Source of the DNA: Rhodanobacter sp.
GTDB lineage: Bacteria > Pseudomonadota > Gammaproteobacteria > Xanthomonadales > Rhodanobacteraceae
DNA length: 57,438 bases
Assembly: GCA_022730295.1 (NCBI GenBank)
Contig: DZCM01000004.1
Coordinates: 1-57,438, forward strand
Direction of reading: 5' to 3'
In this document: positions 54,565 to 57,438 of the stretch, one piece after another
Layout of the letters: every line of letters starts with the position of its first letter
How positions within the stretch are numbered: position 1 is the stretch's first letter
Made by a program: the position numbers and the translations under genes
The notes under the pieces: model-generated
Seen by the model: only the letters and a program-made list of their open reading frames with translations
Told to the model about the DNA's origin: nothing
The model's database searches: none

Positions 54565-55530
54565 ATGAAACTGTATTCGATCGAAGGTAATACCCAGAAG
54601 CTCGATGGCGGGGCGATGTTCGGCAACGCCCCCAAAGCGATGTGGCAGAAGTGGATCGCGCCGGACGCGCAGAACTGCATTCCTCTGTCCTGCCGCTGCC
54701 TGCTGGCCACCGGTCTCGATGGCCGCAATGTGCTGTTTGAAACCGGCATCGGCGCCTTTTTCGAACCCAAGTTGCGCGAACGCTATGGCGTGGTCGAAGA
54801 GCGCCACGTGCTGCTGGAGTCGCTCGCAAAAGTTGGCCTGCGCCACGAAGACATTGATGTGGTGGTGCTCTCGCACCTGCATTTCGATCATGTCGGCGGG
54901 TTGCTGGCGGCGTGGGAGCCTCAGGCTGAGCAGCCCCCATCCAGTCCTGCGGGCCACCTTCCCCCGCAAGCAGGGGAAGGTGCGTCAGCGCGGCCTGCGG
55001 CTGCAAGCACGCACACGGGCGCCCCGCCGCGACTTTTGTTTCCGAATGCGCAGTACCTCGTCAGCGCCGGGCACTGGACGCGCGCCGTGCATCCGCATCC
55101 GCGTGACCGCGCCTCGTTCATCTCCGAGGTGCCCGCGTTGCTGGAGGCCAGCGGGCGGCTGGAGAAGATCGACGGCGATTACTCGCGCACGCTCGGCAAG
55201 GCCGTGCGCTTTCACTACTCGCAAGGCCACACGCCGGGACTGATGCTGGCGGAAATCGTCGGCCCGCACGGCAAGGACGGCGTGGTGTATTGCGCCGATC
55301 TCATTCCCGGTACGCCGTGGGTGCACCTGCCGGTGACGATGGGGTACGACCGCGCGCCGGAAATGTTGATCGACGAGAAGCGCGAATTTCTTGACGACAA
55401 GCTCGCGCGTGGCGTGCGCTTGTTCTTTACCCACGACCACGCAACTGCGATGGCGGCTCCGCACCGTGATGAGCGCGGGCGTTACGGCATTGTCGATGGA
55501 CAGGCGCATTTCGCGGGAACTTCGTTGTAA
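54565..55530 (+). CDS. MBL-fold metallo-hydrolase
   Basis: [10 protein letters not shown] zinc-binding motif, [15 protein letters not shown]; contains a low-complexity repeat-derived insert. Confidence 0.92.
   Translation: MKLYSIEGNTQKLDGGAMFGNAPKAMWQKWIAPDAQNCIPLSCRCLLATGLDGRNVLFETGIGAFFEPKLRERYGVVEERHVLLESLAKVGLRHEDIDVVVLSHLHFDHVGGLLAAWEPQAEQPPSSPAGHLPPQAGEGASARPAAASTHTGAPPRLLFPNAQYLVSAGHWTRAVHPHPRDRASFISEVPALLEASGRLEKIDGDYSRTLGKAVRFHYSQGHTPGLMLAEIVGPHGKDGVVYCADLIPGTPWVHLPVTMGYDRAPEMLIDEKREFLDDKLARGVRLFFTHDHATAMAAPHRDERGRYGIVDGQAHFAGTSL
54933..54982 (+). repeat. Palindromic repeat insert within MBL-fold coding sequence
   Basis: CACCTTCCCC-CGCAAGCA-GGGGAAGGTG perfect 10-bp arms, preceded by GCCCCCATCCAGTCCTGCGGGC; related to the gcvP insert. 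Confidence 0.7.
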
Positions 55531-55539
55531 GCTCGGCGC

Positions 55540-56583
55540 GTGAATCCTCGTCTCGAAACGCTGCTCAGCAACCCCTCGCGCAATCGCTTCCTGCTCGGCA
55601 TCGTGTTGCTGCTCCTCGGGCTTGGGCTGTTGTGGACGACCGAACACACTGACCGGCTGCGGGCGATGGGCGAGGACGCGCTGGGCGGGTTCGTGCTGAC
55701 CGGCAACGCCGCCAAGCCGGGTCCGGCGAGTGACGGGCAGTTGGTGCTGGCGGTCGGCGCACCGGTGCTCACCGCGCCCGCGAGTGACGCGCAATTCGGC
55801 GTGACCGCGCCGGCACCATCGCTGTTGCGCAAGGTCGAGATGTTCCAGTGGAAGGAAGTCCACGTCGGCGGCGGGCACAACTACGAGCTGGATTGGTACG
55901 ACTACCCGATTGATTCATCGCAATTCATCGACCCCGCGGGGCACGGTAATCCCGGTGCGTTCCCGATCACCTCCGCGCGTTTCGACTCCGCCGGCGTGAC
56001 CGTGGCCGGTTTTAAACTCGACACCGCGCTGGTGCGCATGATCCCCGGCGCCGAGCCGTTCGAGCCGCCGCTCGATCACTTACCTGCCAACATGGCGGCG
56101 ACGTTCCAGGCGCGCGACGGGGTGCTGATCACCAGCAACAACGCTGCGCGTCCGCAAGTCGGCGACCTGCGGATCAGTTGGCAGGAAGTGGCCCCGGCCC
56201 ATCTGACGGTGTTTGCGCGCGACGATCACGGCACGCTTGTACCCACCAATGATCCCGCTGGCGACCCGATTGCCCAGGTATTGATCGGCCGCGAGACGCT
56301 TACCGACGTGTTGACCGATGCGCCGCAGCCGCCGCGTCTCGCATGGGAGCGCCGGATCCTGTCTGTGCTGCTCGCATGGGCCGGCGCGTCGCTATTGCTT
56401 TCATGCTGGGGTCGCCATGATCGCTATTTGGCGCTGGCGGCCGCAGTCGTGCCGTTGGCGGTGCTGGCGGTGGTGAACTGGTGGGGTGTGCGGATGCCGG
56501 CTGCGATAGCTCTCGTTTTCATCGCGATCGCGGCAGCGGTATTCGCGAGCTGGCGTTGGCGTTTGCCCGTGGGCAAGGAGTGA
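55540..56583 (+). CDS. TMEM43 family protein
   Basis: N-terminal TM, LLRKVEMFQWKEV, YELDWYDYPIDSSQF, C-terminal cluster of TM helices; GTG start. Confidence 0.85.
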   Translation: MNPRLETLLSNPSRNRFLLGIVLLLLGLGLLWTTEHTDRLRAMGEDALGGFVLTGNAAKPGPASDGQLVLAVGAPVLTAPASDAQFGVTAPAPSLLRKVEMFQWKEVHVGGGHNYELDWYDYPIDSSQFIDPAGHGNPGAFPITSARFDSAGVTVAGFKLDTALVRMIPGAEPFEPPLDHLPANMAATFQARDGVLITSNNAARPQVGDLRISWQEVAPAHLTVFARDDHGTLVPTNDPAGDPIAQVLIGRETLTDVLTDAPQPPRLAWERRILSVLLAWAGASLLLSCWGRHDRYLALAAAVVPLAVLAVVNWWGVRMPAAIALVFIAIAAAVFASWRWRLPVGKE

Positions 56584-56586
56584 AGT

Positions 56587-56976
56587 ATGCGGATTGCGGG
56601 TTTCTATGTCGCCCTGAACGTGTTGCTGGTGCTGGCGCTGGCCATCCGCGTGATGTGGTTGCGCAATACGCGTGGCGTGGGCATCGGTAGCGGCGGGGAT
56701 GACGGCCTTGCCAAAGCAATCCGGGTGCACGGCAATGCCGTCGAATACGTGCCGTTGGCGCTGGTGATGCTGGTAGTGCTTGCGTTCGAAGGCACCCGCC
56801 CGCTGTGGTTGCATGTGTTCGGGATCGGCTTGCTGGCAGCCCGGCTCATCCACGCATCCGGGCTGTCATTCCACGCCGGGCGCTCACTCGGACGGTTGGT
56901 TGGGGCCGGCCTGACCCTGCTGGTGATGATCGCGATGGCGATCCAGTTGATCGTCTGCTTCGTCGCACCCGCTTGA
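56587..56976 (+). CDS. MAPEG family protein
   Basis: RVHGNAVEYVPLALVMLVVLAFEG ... LLAARLIHASGLS. Confidence 0.92.
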   Translation: MRIAGFYVALNVLLVLALAIRVMWLRNTRGVGIGSGGDDGLAKAIRVHGNAVEYVPLALVMLVVLAFEGTRPLWLHVFGIGLLAARLIHASGLSFHAGRSLGRLVGAGLTLLVMIAMAIQLIVCFVAPA

Positions 56977-57010
56977 TCCCGGCGCGTGCTGCACGCGACG
57001 ATCGCGCGGG

Positions 57011-57438
57011 TTACAACTCCAGGCCCGCCATGCCCAGCGTGTTGTAGCCGGCGTCGACGTAGGTCACCTCGCCGGTGATGCCGGAAGCGAGGTCGGAGCA
57101 CAGGAAGGCGGCGGTATTGCCGACTTCCTCGATGGTGACGCTGCGGCGCAACGGCGCCACGTGCTCGACGTGGTCCAGCATTTTGCGGAAACCCGAGATG
57201 CCGGCCGCGGCGAGGGTCTTGATCGGTCCGGCCGAGATGGCGTTGACGCGTGTGCCCTCCGGACCGAGGTTGTAGGCGAGGTAGCGCACGTTGGCCTCGA
57301 GGCTGGCCTTGGCCAGCCCCATCACGTTGTACGACGCCAGTGCCCGCTCGGCGCCGAGGTAGGTCAAGGTGAGGACTGCGCCATTGCGGCCCTGCATCAG
57401 CGGACGCGCGGCCTTGGCCAGCGCGGCGAGGCTGTAAC
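57011..57438 (-). CDS. fabI: Enoyl-[acyl-carrier-protein] reductase FabI (C-terminal part, runs off window)
   Basis: [58 protein letters not shown]. Confidence 0.95.
   Translation of the reverse strand, partial: YSLAALAKAARPLMQGRNGAVLTLTYLGAERALASYNVMGLAKASLEANVRYLAYNLGPEGTRVNAISAGPIKTLAAAGISGFRKMLDHVEHVAPLRRSVTIEEVGNTAAFLCSDLASGITGEVTYVDAGYNTLGMAGLEL

Overview
This is a GC-rich chromosomal window from a gammaproteobacterium, probably Xanthomonadales/Rhodanobacteraceae-like (inferred from gene content and synteny; no search was run). It is densely coding and mostly housekeeping: fadH-like reductase, S9 peptidase, terC, prpD, ompA, kbl-tdh, miaA-hfq-hflX-hflK-hflC-purA, queD, gor, gcvP, a CzcCBA-type RND efflux operon, FAD oxidoreductase, aldehyde dehydrogenase, multicopper oxidase, rne/rluC, ugd-slyX, a fadB/J-like gene, rpoE-rseA-mucD/degQ, an MBL-fold hydrolase, a TMEM43-family protein, MAPEG and the C-terminal end of fabI. 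I found no CRISPR array, prophage, transposase, rRNA or tRNA. The most interesting signals are non-coding or compositional: (1) a yybP-ykoY (Mn2+) riboswitch with a matching promoter in front of terC; (2) a probable tandem glycine riboswitch in front of gcvP, with a REPIN-like palindrome between riboswitch and ORF; (3) related palindromic repeats that appear to be inserted in frame inside two conserved enzymes (gcvP and an MBL-fold hydrolase); (4) an apparent CTG start codon for hflX; (5) an RpoE-type autoregulatory promoter; (6) a stand-alone ERCC4-type nuclease; (7) a secreted His/Cys-motif protein next to a multicopper oxidase; and (8) several families of intergenic palindromes. No wholly new multi-gene system could be demonstrated from sequence alone.
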